Made by a program: the position numbers and the translations under genes
Assembly (NCBI GenBank): GCA_046351415.1
Contig: JAXLYO010000001.1
Span: 744,001-808,000, forward strand
Origin: JABFRG01 sp046351415
GTDB lineage: Bacteria; Myxococcota_A; Polyangia; Polyangiales; Polyangiaceae
Reading direction: 5' to 3'
DNA: 64,000 nt
Shown: positions 10,001 through 17,653 of the stretch, in pieces
Layout: every line of letters starts with the position of its first letter
Position numbering within the stretch: position 1 is the stretch's first letter
Notes under the pieces: model-generated
Database searches by the model: none
What the model saw: the letters and a program-made list of their open reading frames with translations, nothing else
What the model was told of the DNA's origin: nothing

Positions 10001-10733
10001 CGAAGTTTCCCCGCGTCCAAGGAGAGACTCTTCCCAATGGTTCGGGGCGCAACGTGAGGACCTTGGCGAGAATTGTCAAAGCATTCGTGCCGCGGAACGG
10101 CGGTCGACCCGAAGCGCACTCGTACAAGGTCGCACCAAGCGAGAATACGTCTGCCTGGGGACCGTGCGTCGGCTCACCTCGAGCTTGCTCCGGAGACATG
10201 TACATCGGCGATCCAACGAGCGCTCCCGACGCCGTTGCCCGAGCATCCGTTTCGCAGCGTGCCAGGCCAAAGTCGACCAGGACAGCAGACTCGGCGCGCC
10301 CTTCTGGTAGCAAGATGTTCGACGGCTTGACGTCTCGATGCACGATGCCGGCTTCGTGTACCGCCGCAAGCGCGGACGCTAGACGCGTCGCGAGGGCACG
10401 GACGTCGGATTCTCCAAGGGGGCCCCTGCGAAGTGCGGCTTGGAGAGTCTCCCCCTCCACCCACGCCATCACCAACCAGTATCCTTCGGCGTCCTCCCCG
10501 TGATCGAGCACCCGCACCACCCCGGGGTGTCGGACGCGTTGCAGTGCTGCGACTTCGCGTTCGAAACGCAACCGCGTCTGCTCCCCGGTTCCAAGTGCAC
10601 GCTTGATGGCCACAGGCACGCCGGAGTCGAGATCGACTCCCCGAGAAACGTCCCCCATTGCTCCCCCTTCGACAGAGGAGAGCACCTCGTAGCGTGACCG
10701 GCTTCCCGCGAGAACCGATGGTCCCGAGCGCAT
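7044..10733 (-). CDS. Large Ser/Thr protein kinase fused to an AAA-type ATPase and helical repeats
   Basis: The 1229-residue multidomain signalling protein has three parts. Residues 15-275 are a Hanks-type kinase: glycine loop EGGAMGDV, VAIK with Lys44, HRDVKPSN with catalytic Asp134, DFG at 154-156 and a SPEQARG activation segment. Residues 290-445 look like a degenerate nucleotide-cyclase-like region. Residues 460-800 are an AAA_16-type ATPase with Walker A AEAGRGKT (492-499) and a LVLLIDDVQWSD Walker B. The C-terminal 430 residues are helical and Ala/Leu-rich, consistent with TPR-like repeats. This architecture is common in myxobacteria. ATG 10733 was chosen because the kinase starts 14 residues later. 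The FHA/AAA activator gene lies just upstream on the same strand, so a shared phosphosignalling pathway is possible. Confidence 0.9.
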   Translation of the reverse strand: MRSGPSVLAGSRSRYEVLSSVEGGAMGDVSRGVDLDSGVPVAIKRALGTGEQTRLRFEREVAALQRVRHPGVVRVLDHGEDAEGYWLVMAWVEGETLQAALRRGPLGESDVRALATRLASALAAVHEAGIVHRDVKPSNILLPEGRAESAVLVDFGLARCETDARATASGALVGSPMYMSPEQARGEPTHGPQADVFSLGATLYECASGRPPFRGTNALTILAKVLTLRPEPLGRVSPWTRGNFDRVVERMMSRNPADRPKDGADLLRMLDECHFPSSDRREPLATLSDVEVRPATILVATSGPPVPAHGGTTASLGGAAGELSDWADICSHFGGVSEGAFHPTLFVTFVTSGIARDDARLAARAALALRDHAPHAKVFVATGTSFVSQAGTSELTADFAESALRSLEEREASGVFLDGPTEGLLDATFVVEADSGAGRARLVGRNAEPAPGREIDGRAVPFVGRDLELRALELGIQQAREEGQASVIWVVAEAGRGKTALREVTATRLEETPGTRVLRTRCDALAAETPYAMLADLIATRFRLSRSASFDDQVAALTQRLPLEGFTSVMPRSLASPFGIVDAVGGTDPMTMQRELVSAIKEWFALDAAARPDQTLVLLIDDVQWSDASSWGVLESVLSGQGLHVSIVGFARPEFLERAPRPLSGLAPREMPLPKLGPRASEKLLRALMGRSAEGKDLSSFLRVADGSPLYLEELARTQIAGASSFAPAGSMLAMLQARCASLPVRQRTTLRVAAAVGHSFSKRVLTEILDGRELEEIDATLAALAREEFIVSEDGRGNFAEWSFRHALVRDAAHSLLAPEDQKTVHARVYRAEKRLGNVSSSALAVHAEKGGLFEEAATELVLVAESMLAVSDLLGATDVVQRIQGLVPSVPVRGEAYVIGAIAKFFLGDLPTALSWSLEGLILSTRRSRLWVRAVGYLAAIIGHVRPAQRPPALEDALAALLERPILSEELLALSEALALGVQTSAAMYPGDIVWTQAASARLQRLYEHRGALDVSKGWAALGLAWSAYYAGGTPETVDTWCARAVAHFETAQDRRNLVPCLSLWARALAHSLQRERSIQMAQRAIEVASAIGEFPVLFAKLHRAAAIAFLASADDVTLAERATASQDLALVLGALRQSAYVRCEASTGLSYLALASNEPDTALAHADEALRAVGICPIAAEAVALALALGDASKQEAARDLLSSVHPSSSVCGPLRRRLQNERPQR

Positions 10734-10826
10734 GGAGCAAGCGTACCCCAGAGTGTGGCGATGCAGAGCCGAAAGAAACACGCCTTGTTCGTGCAGGGAC
10801 GCGGTCCCGCACCGGGCTCTCGTGGC

Positions 10827-11880
10827 TTAGCGGCGCCGGGGGCGAGCAATTCCATAAGCATCGAGACGCGCGACGAAGGTGCGACGAGGCATCCCGAGGG
10901 CTTTGGCGGCTCGCGTCTGATTTCCCCCCGCGGTCTCGAGAGCACGCAAGATGCGATCTCGCTCGAGAGCTTCCAACTCCGTCCGCAAGCGAGGGGGACT
11001 CGGACTCACTTCGCAGCCCGAGTTTAGACGCTCGAGGTCACCCCCAAAGCCAAGGTGTTTCACTTCGATCTCGTCTCGGCCAGCCAAGAGGGCCGCGCGT
11101 ACCATGACATTCCTCAGTTCGCGCACGTTGCCCGGCCACGACCAAGCGCGCAGGGCAGCTTCGACCTGAGAGGAGAGTACCTTGGGTGCCTTGCATTGGC
11201 TTTCGAGTGCTCGGTGTGCGAGCGGCAGGATTTCCGTCGGCCGATCCCTTAGCGGCGGGATCTCCACCGCGATGCCGCTCAATCGATAGTAGAGATCTTT
11301 TCGAAAGCGACCAGCCGCAACTTCGACCTCCAAAGCGCGGTTCGTAGCGGAAACGATGCGCACGTCTATCGGTCGGGCCCGTACGGCTCCGACACGAAGC
11401 ACCGTGCGGTCCTCGAGGACCCGCAACAAGGTCGCCTGTACTGGAGCGGGCATCTCGCCGATCTCGTCGAGGAAGAGTGTGCCGCCGTCAGCCGCTTCGA
11501 GAAGCCCAGGTTTTGCTGCCATGGCCCCAGTGAAGGCCCCCTTCTCGTGGCCGAATAGCTCGCTCTCGAGCAACGAACTGCTGAAAGACGCGCAATTGAG
11601 CGCGACGAAGGGTCCGGCGGAACGCGCCGAGCGAGCGTGAACGCTGCGCGCGGCGACTTCTTTCCCAACGCCCGTCTCGCCAAGCAGTAAAATGGAGATA
11701 TCGCCCGGTGCGACGCGGTCGAGCAGCGAGTAAATCCTGAGCATCGCGGGATCACGCACAACGCGATCTTCGTGCTCCCCTTGCTCGGGGTGCTGAGCCC
11801 GCTCAAGCGAAGCCCCTTCATTCGCCACCGCCGACGCGGACGCGGCCCGCACAGCCTTCACGTAGCAAACGAGCCCCCCG
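10827..11880 (-). CDS. Sigma-54 activator, AAA plus Fis-type HTH half of a frameshifted gene
   Basis: About 350 residues encode the central and C-terminal parts of an NtrC-like activator. Visible are Walker A GETGVGKE, the sigma-54 contact loop GAFTGA, Walker B LFLDEIGEMP, a GNVRELRN sensor segment, and a Fis-type HTH at the end (GNQTRAAKALGMPRRTFVARL). There is no suitable start codon for this half alone. The reading frame joins the preceding FHA frame at a run of six G (minus strand, 11874-11879); one extra G would fuse them as ...GEVFEPGG-LVCYVKAV..., the usual FHA-AAA-Fis protein of about 470 residues. The gene is therefore either broken, mis-sequenced or frameshifted in vivo. Confidence 0.8.
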
Positions 11881-12244
11881 GCTCGAACACCTCTCCCGGA
11901 AGGTGATCGGTACCGACCGAAACCTCTGCGGGACAGTTCGCTTCCAGTCGCGCCGACCGGAGACGCGTTCCGTTCTTGCTGCCCAAATCGACGATGGCGA
12001 CCTTCTCGCCCGTTTCGATCGCCAGATGTTGACGAGACAACGTGCCATCGTGGACGCATATGTCGCACTCATCCGAGCGACCGAGGGTGACACGCCCGCG
12101 CCTCGGCAATCCAACTTCACTTCGCTCCCCTCCCTGAACGAAGACCAACACGAACCCTGCCGGCGGAACGCCGGGGGGATCAGGAACGTAGGTATGCGTT
12201 GCGGAGGGATCCGAATTCAAGGCGTAGGAGCCCGATTGTGCCAC
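11858..12244 (-). CDS. FHA-domain half of the frameshifted sigma-54 activator
   Basis: This frame encodes a classical FHA phosphothreonine-binding domain: VTLGRSDECDICVHDGTLSR, QHLAIE, then VAIVDLGSKNGTRL. It stops at 11858, shortly after the domain. No ATG lies between the upstream gene's stop and the domain; GTG at 12244 (VAQSGSYALNSDP) is the best start but has only a weak ribosome site, so the start is uncertain. In this family the FHA domain senses phosphorylation by Hanks-type kinases and controls the AAA activator fused to it, here encoded in the next frame (10827-11880). The 1229-residue kinase next door is a plausible partner (inference). Confidence 0.75.
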   Translation of the reverse strand: MAQSGSYALNSDPSATHTYVPDPPGVPPAGFVLVFVQGGERSEVGLPRRGRVTLGRSDECDICVHDGTLSRQHLAIETGEKVAIVDLGSKNGTRLRSARLEANCPAEVSVGTDHLPGEVFEPGGSFAT

Positions 12245-12285
12245 GAACAGCGACGATTCGGGCTCCTTCGAAAGCGACGAGGCGC

Positions 12286-13026
12286 TCAGAGCCGGGGGTC
12301 GTCGTATTCCGTGACGGAAGCCGCAGTGCAGCGCCCGCTTGTCGGCGAGTATTCGCCGTGCTCGCAGCGAATATTGCTGGTCGCCGTGGTTCCCGCGCCG
12401 TTTCGACACGCCTTGATACTCGCCACGAAAGTCCAATCATTCCGCATATTGTGGAACGCGCACTTCGGTGCCTCGTCTACACCCGGCGTGTTCTTCGAGC
12501 AAAGCCACTTGTTCTGATTGGGACCAGGAGCAATCACACGGAACGGGTTGAAGCCGTTCTTCGAACAGGAGATCGCGTCCGAGCATGCAGCCTGATTGTC
12601 GCACGTCCTCGACGTCCCCGAGAACTGGCCGTTGCCCGTCATGACGGCGTGCGCGTATTCGACTCGTGGGGGCTCAACGCACAAACCACGCGCCTCGCTG
12701 TAAGAGCCGGAAGAACACCGAATATTGGTCGTGGCGTACGTGTTCGCGCCGTTGCGACATGATTTGGCAGTCGGAATCCAAACCCAGTCGTTCCGCATGT
12801 TGTGAAACGCGCAGGTAGGCGTCGATGTGCGCTCCGGAAGCTGCCGCGAGCAATAGGTTCCTCCCATCGCCTGCGTGGCCTCGAATCCGCCCGGGCAAGC
12901 GACGACGCGCGCGCAGGAGTCGGCTGTCGAGCAATCTCCGTCTGCGCGACTTTCCGTGTCCAAGAGAAGAACCGCAGACAACACGCCGAAGACAGTGAGC
13001 GAAGCGATGTGACGAACCTTGAGCAT
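12286..13026 (-). CDS. Secreted protein with two tandem cysteine-rich modules
   Basis: A 246-residue protein with an N-terminal signal peptide (IASLTVFGVLSAVLLL, cleavage near SRADG). It is followed by two copies of an approximately 100-residue module. Each copy contains a DNQAACSDAIS or STADSCARV cysteine segment, a nearly identical CAFHNMRNDW block, CRNGA..T.AT.NIRC and a terminal GxYS...G.C. The duplication suggests a paired extracellular binding domain. No known family is recognised. It lies upstream of the FHA gene on the same strand. Confidence 0.7.
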   Translation of the reverse strand: MLKVRHIASLTVFGVLSAVLLLDTESRADGDCSTADSCARVVACPGGFEATQAMGGTYCSRQLPERTSTPTCAFHNMRNDWVWIPTAKSCRNGANTYATTNIRCSSGSYSEARGLCVEPPRVEYAHAVMTGNGQFSGTSRTCDNQAACSDAISCSKNGFNPFRVIAPGPNQNKWLCSKNTPGVDEAPKCAFHNMRNDWTFVASIKACRNGAGTTATSNIRCEHGEYSPTSGRCTAASVTEYDDPRL

Positions 13027-13433
13027 ACCTTCCTCCTTGCGGCCGATGGCCGACCTAAGCTCGGGGACACTCTGGGCAACGCGCCCAGAAGCGAATCAAG
13101 CTCTGCGGGAATAGCAACGCTCGTACCAACCTCCTCCCGAAGGATATCCATTCCGAATCGTGCCGCTCCCTGCCCGATTGAGCAGACTTTGCTCAACTTC
13201 GTTGCGCAAGTTGTTCCACTCTCGCGCAAACGCCTGCATGGCGGGCCAGCGGACGCACGTGGGAATCAGCCCAAAGCTCGGTCTCTGGCTACGCAAGTAT
13301 GCCTCTGCGACGAGCAGATTGAGAAACCACGCATCATGAGTGTGCGCCGCGCACGTATCGAGTGCACCGAGCGCGCGTTCCGCTTCGTGCGGCGCGCACT
13401 ACCTTTCGAAGAGACAGACGAAAGGAACCTGAC
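13027..13433. other. 407-bp intergenic stretch, no supported gene
   Basis: The stretch holds the promoter regions of the divergent genes at 13026 and 13434. On the minus strand an open frame without a normal start runs from about 13398 to 13096 and contains a protein-like segment (HDAWFLNLLVAEAYLR). It may be the remnant of an unknown gene, but nothing more can be supported. Confidence 0.3.
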
Positions 13434-13964
13434 ATGAACAAGACATCGCTCGATCAATTCGCGAAAGACAGCCACGCAGAGTGGGGGCCTCTTACCTCGG
13501 AACTCGTAGAATCTTGCGTGCGCTCGGTAAAGACACTTCTCGGCGCAGCAGAGACCGAAGACTGGCTGCGCACGCTCCTCGAAGAAGCGCCGGAGTCACG
13601 AGAGCTGTACCGCGATGCGGCACACGGCTTCGTGCTCCTCGGGCATGTCGAATCTGCGGGGCTCTATCGCCCGCCTCACGACCATGGCATGGGATGGGTC
13701 ATCTACGCCGTGCAGCGCGGCGAGACCGAAATGCGAACGTATGCACGGGTCCACGACGAAGAGGGTCGTGTACGACTCGTAAAGCGAGACGCGACGATCT
13801 TGCGAGCGGGAGACGTGGGCGTGTACTTGCCGGGAGACATCCACGACACGCGCTGCCTTTCGAGCTCGCTACTCCTGTACCGATTCACGAGCCGCGACCT
13901 GAAGCAGGAACGCGTCACACGATACGCGCAGCGCAATGGCATCTGGACGGATGGTGTATCGTGA
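13434..13964 (+). CDS. Cupin-fold protein, probable metal-dependent dioxygenase-like enzyme
   Basis: A 176-residue protein with a cupin motif: PPHDHGMGWVIYAVQRGETEM (two His, a Gly-rich turn and a downstream Glu as candidate metal ligands), then LRAGDVGVYLPGDIHDTRC carrying the third His. The layout resembles cysteine- or thiol-dioxygenase-type cupins, but the exact family is not certain. ATG 13434 is preceded by AAAGGA at a suitable distance; an upstream in-frame ATG lacks this. The stop codon overlaps the start of the next gene by one base (TGATG), so the two are translationally coupled. Confidence 0.65.
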   Translation: MNKTSLDQFAKDSHAEWGPLTSELVESCVRSVKTLLGAAETEDWLRTLLEEAPESRELYRDAAHGFVLLGHVESAGLYRPPHDHGMGWVIYAVQRGETEMRTYARVHDEEGRVRLVKRDATILRAGDVGVYLPGDIHDTRCLSSSLLLYRFTSRDLKQERVTRYAQRNGIWTDGVS

Positions 13965-14914
13965 TGAAGCTTCCACTCACGCTCGCTTGTGACGACTACG
14001 ATTTCCTCCGTCCGCTCCGTGAGGGGCTCGTGAGACCAGAGGGAATCGATCTGACTCTCCTCACGGTCGAAAGCGGGCTTCGGCACGGTCGCATGGCCCA
14101 CGACGGCGCATACGATGCGAGCGAGTATTCGATGGGCTCGTACATGACGGCCCGCTCTCGCGGTGACGAGACCCTGACTGCTATCCCGTTCTTTCCTCGT
14201 CGCATGTTTCCGCACCGGTTCTGTTTCGTTCGCGACGGCTCCGGCGTCACGCGCCCCTCCGACTTGAAGGGCAAACGTGTAGGAATCCTTGGCTACCAAA
14301 ACTCTCTCGCCCTCGTTTTCAAGGCGATTCTCATGCACGAACATGGGCTCGGGCTCGAAGACATCACCTGGATCACGCCTCGCCCCGAGCGTGTAGCGAT
14401 AGCCCTTCCCCAAGGCATCGTGGTGCGACAGCCCGAACGGGGCGTGTCTCTCGAAGACCTGCTCGCTGCTGGTGAACTCGACGCCCTCGTTCAACCCGAC
14501 TTGCCACGCGCTTGGCTCGAACGAGCTCCGAACGTGTCGAAGCTCTTTCCGGACGACGAACAGGAGGAGCACGACTTCTACGCGCGGACGCGCATTTTTC
14601 CGATCATGCATCCGGTCGTCGTGAAGCAGTCGATCCTCGAACGGTTCCCTTGGGTCGCGACCAGTCTCTACGACGCCCTTGTGGCCTCGAAGGCCATGTA
14701 CGAGAGAATCGTCGAGCAGCCGCATCGCCTGAGCGTCGTCTGGAATCGAGCGACCGAAGAGAGAGCGTTCTTCGAAAAGGACCCCTTCTCGCAAGGCTTT
14801 GCCGCGAATCGTCACGACATCAAGACACTCATTCGCTTCGCGAGCGAACAGCACCTCCTTGCCCGGCCTTTGGATGCGGAAGAGCTCTTTGCACGAGCTA
14901 CGCTCGGAAGCTGA
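13964..14914 (+). CDS. 4,5-dihydroxyphthalate decarboxylase-like protein (type II periplasmic-binding fold)
   Basis: The 316-residue product starts MKLPLTLACDDYDFLRPL without a signal peptide and carries SEYSMGSYM, IPFFPRRMFPHRFCFV and DLKGKRVGILGYQNSLALV. These are features shared by 4,5-dihydroxyphthalate decarboxylase and related cytosolic proteins of the periplasmic-binding-protein fold. The lack of an export signal argues for an enzyme rather than an ABC transporter receptor. It is translationally coupled to the cupin gene, suggesting a two-step conversion of an aromatic or related acid. The substrate is unknown. Confidence 0.65.
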   Translation: MKLPLTLACDDYDFLRPLREGLVRPEGIDLTLLTVESGLRHGRMAHDGAYDASEYSMGSYMTARSRGDETLTAIPFFPRRMFPHRFCFVRDGSGVTRPSDLKGKRVGILGYQNSLALVFKAILMHEHGLGLEDITWITPRPERVAIALPQGIVVRQPERGVSLEDLLAAGELDALVQPDLPRAWLERAPNVSKLFPDDEQEEHDFYARTRIFPIMHPVVVKQSILERFPWVATSLYDALVASKAMYERIVEQPHRLSVVWNRATEERAFFEKDPFSQGFAANRHDIKTLIRFASEQHLLARPLDAEELFARATLGS

Positions 14915-14999
14915 CCCTATCACAGTCCTCACTCGCAGCTCGTACCGGTTCAACCGCACCGACGCCCCCCCGTGCCGAAGGCGCTCGCAGTGAGACGTG

Positions 15000-16208
15000 C
15001 TATGGGTCGCCGCCGACGTCGCCCTTCGCGTTGTTCTTGAACGTGACGTTCGCGCCGAGCTTGACCGAACCGCCTGCGTTGAAGACTCCCCACGATGCCG
15101 AACCTTCGATGACACAATCGCGGATCGACACGGCCGCGCCATAAGCAAGAATATTGCCCTTCGACTCCGTGACGCCGCGAGTCCCGCCACCTGCAACTCG
15201 ACAGTTTGCGAACTCGTTGCCGTCGTGACCGAGCATCAGCCCCGCCCACTTTCCTGGCATGTCGTCGAACGATCGAATCGTAATGGGTTCTGCTGCCGTG
15301 CCAACAGCCACGAGCTTGCCGTTGGTTGCATCGGCTTGCAGCGCCGCATCTGCCTCCATGAGGATGGTCACGCCGGGTGCAATCGTCTGCACGCCGCCGT
15401 AGCCCACGTGGTTCTTGACGAAGTACGGAACGTCGAGTTTTGCCCAAGTTTGGTCTTTGATGACCGCTTTGCCAATCATGCCGACCACCTCGACACGGTC
15501 GACCTTGTTGCCGGTCAACTTGTTGCCCGCGGACGCGAGGGCTCCCACGTTGTGTGCCGTCGTGACAATCGGCGCCTCTGCGCTTCCTTCGATCGTCGTG
15601 CGCTCGAACGCCATGAGCGTTCCCACTTCGCCGACATACAGGCCGGGGCCGGCGGAACCTTCGAACACGCAATCTCGGATCGCTACGGTTCCGTCCGCGT
15701 ACGAGCTCGCGCCAACGAGCACGCTCGCCTGCAGGTTCGGTTGCTTCTCGCCGGCGCTCTTGATGCGGACGAATTCGAGCGCATTTTCTTTGCTCGTCGT
15801 GAAGAAGTACACGCCCACCCAGGACGCCCCCGACTTCTCCGGCTGCAATAGGATGGGCTCGTCCTTGGTGCCCACGGCCTTCAACGAACCGCCGGCTCGC
15901 ACCTGAAAGCTCGAGTTGGGTTGGAACGCGATGACCGTGCCTGGCCCCACCGTCGTCGCCCTCTCGATGGGAAGGTTGCACGTCACGACGTAGTCGACCG
16001 CCTTGCCTTTCGTGTGCGTGAATGCGACCGGAATCACTTCGTCGTCACAGTTGATCGTCTGCGGGGGTCCACCCGTTGCGCCATCGATTCCTGCATCCGA
16101 ACTTCCTGAGCCTGCGTCCGCTGCGGAACTGGAAAGCTTGCAGCCTGCCACCAAGAAGAGCGCCGGTGCGCCAAACAAGACGAGGGGCGAGAGGAGACGA
16201 TGCTTCAT
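15000..16208 (-). CDS. Lipoprotein with right-handed beta-helix repeats
   Basis: A 402-residue protein with a lipobox signal peptide (GAPALFLVAGC) and an Ala/Asp/Gly/Ser-rich linker. Repeated strands of a parallel beta-helix follow (VIAFQPNSSFQVRAGGSLKAVG, ALEFVRIKSAG, VAIRDCVFEGSAGPGLYVG, VSIRDCVIEGSASWGVFNAG). The xxIRDCVxEGS pattern recurs about every 20-25 residues. Such proteins in myxobacteria are outer-membrane-anchored and of unknown function; polysaccharide binding is a general possibility. It is convergent with the decarboxylase-like gene and divergent from the LuxR gene. Confidence 0.75.
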   Translation of the reverse strand: MKHRLLSPLVLFGAPALFLVAGCKLSSSAADAGSGSSDAGIDGATGGPPQTINCDDEVIPVAFTHTKGKAVDYVVTCNLPIERATTVGPGTVIAFQPNSSFQVRAGGSLKAVGTKDEPILLQPEKSGASWVGVYFFTTSKENALEFVRIKSAGEKQPNLQASVLVGASSYADGTVAIRDCVFEGSAGPGLYVGEVGTLMAFERTTIEGSAEAPIVTTAHNVGALASAGNKLTGNKVDRVEVVGMIGKAVIKDQTWAKLDVPYFVKNHVGYGGVQTIAPGVTILMEADAALQADATNGKLVAVGTAAEPITIRSFDDMPGKWAGLMLGHDGNEFANCRVAGGGTRGVTESKGNILAYGAAVSIRDCVIEGSASWGVFNAGGSVKLGANVTFKNNAKGDVGGDP

Positions 16209-16374
16209 CTGAGGAACCTCCTGGCCGCGACACGCGGCGTCGTGAAAACAACGAGCGGAGGTATGCGCTGGCCGAGGTGCTGTCGATGGGTCGTTTCCTT
16301 ACGTCCTTATCGGTTGGGCCCAACTTGCGCCGCGCACTTTCGTTCTGGCAGCGTTGTTGTACGTTTTGGGAGCG

Positions 16375-17640
16375 ATGAATCGAGAGCTCATAGATGTTGT
16401 CGAGTCCGTCTATCGCGAGATCGAGATCGAGCGACCGAACCAATGGCTGGCGCGTGTTCTGCCCAAGATCGTGGCCTGCGTTGGCTGGGATCATGGCGGC
16501 TACGCAAACGCGTATGACCTAGCCGGCCCCCATGAGCGATGGCGTCTGTCGGTTCCTCTTACCCACGACCTACCAGCGAGCGTCGCGGACACGGTCCTGC
16601 GTTGCTTCGAGCTCTCGCCGCCCGACGTCGCACGCAAGCTCTTTCTTTCGAGTGGCCCCGTAGGAACCTTCAGCTCCCTTGCGGGTGTCACGTTCGACCA
16701 AATGCCCGGGGAAGGAGGCATGAGCGCGCAGGTGGGCGTTCGCGATTGCGCCTACGTCAACGCCATCAATCCTGGCGGGGACGGGGTGGTCTTCTACATT
16801 ACCTCCGCGAACCCTCGCCAGCTTCACGCAAGAGAGCGACGACGCCTCGCCATGGTGTCTGCACACGTCGCGGCTGCGCAACGATTGATTCGGGGACTCG
16901 CAAAGCGGTCGATCGAACCCGCAGCGATCTTCGAAGCCGATGGTCGCGTGGCTCACGTGGAGAAGGCTCACGAGGAAGCCCTACCCCTCCTTCGCGAGCG
17001 CGTTCTCACCGTGGACCGTGCGAGAAGCAAGGGGCGAGCGAACCCCGAAGAGGCGCTCGCCGCATGGCAGGCGCTGCTGCGAGGAGAGTACTCGACCGTC
17101 GACCGCTTCGAGTCGGATGGGCGAAGGTACGTCGTCGCATTTTCGAATGCTCCGAGCGTGCTCGACCCGAGAGGACTCACGGCACAAGAGAGCATGGTAG
17201 CGGCATGGGCCGCGCGCGGTCACCCGGAGAAGCTCATCGCCTACGAACTCGGGATTGCACAAGGAACCGTCAGTGCACTCCTCTCACGCTCGTACCGAAA
17301 GCTAGGTGTGCGGACTCGGTCCGAACTCGTGAGTCGGTTCGAGGCTCCAACGGAATTGGAACGACTGAACCTCGACGACGGTGCCGAAGTGCTCTTGTTC
17401 TCGGCGCCCGATACGAGGGCGGATGTGCTCTCGTCGCTCTCGTCCGCGGAGCGCGACGTCGCACTTGCCGCCGGCAGCGGTTCCGACACCGCCAGCATTG
17501 CAAAACAGCGGGGCGTGAGCCTGTCGACCGTCGCCAAGCAGCTCGCCTCGGCCTATGCAAAGTTGGGCGTTCGTTCGCGCGCCGAGCTCGCCACCCTCCT
17601 CGTGAAGGGCGGCAATGAGGCTGGCACGCCGGGCGCCTGA
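16375..17640 (+). CDS. LuxR-type regulator with two tandem HTH domains
   Basis: The 421-residue protein has an N-terminal region of about 240 residues that looks like a GAF/PAS-type sensor. Two LuxR HTH motifs follow. The first is at about residues 262-315 (LTAQESMVAAWAARGHPEKL..LGIAQGTVSALLSRSYRKLGVRTR), the second at about 350-410 (LSSAERDVALAAGSGSD..RGVSLSTVAKQLASAYAKLGVRSR). Each has the typical GxSxxTVxxxLxxxYxKLGVRxR recognition helix. Two complete LuxR HTH modules in one chain are unusual. ATG 16375 is used; a TTG 21 bases upstream is in frame. Its target is unknown. Confidence 0.75.
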   Translation: MNRELIDVVESVYREIEIERPNQWLARVLPKIVACVGWDHGGYANAYDLAGPHERWRLSVPLTHDLPASVADTVLRCFELSPPDVARKLFLSSGPVGTFSSLAGVTFDQMPGEGGMSAQVGVRDCAYVNAINPGGDGVVFYITSANPRQLHARERRRLAMVSAHVAAAQRLIRGLAKRSIEPAAIFEADGRVAHVEKAHEEALPLLRERVLTVDRARSKGRANPEEALAAWQALLRGEYSTVDRFESDGRRYVVAFSNAPSVLDPRGLTAQESMVAAWAARGHPEKLIAYELGIAQGTVSALLSRSYRKLGVRTRSELVSRFEAPTELERLNLDDGAEVLLFSAPDTRADVLSSLSSAERDVALAAGSGSDTASIAKQRGVSLSTVAKQLASAYAKLGVRSRAELATLLVKGGNEAGTPGA

Positions 17641-17653
17641 GGGTTCGCGCCTC

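Noticed and set aside
13096..13398. Minus-strand frame with a HDAWFLNLLVAEAYLR segment, slightly like the end of the DUF2306 protein
   Set aside because: There is no start codon or family match beyond one short stretch; it is reported only as the content of a gap.
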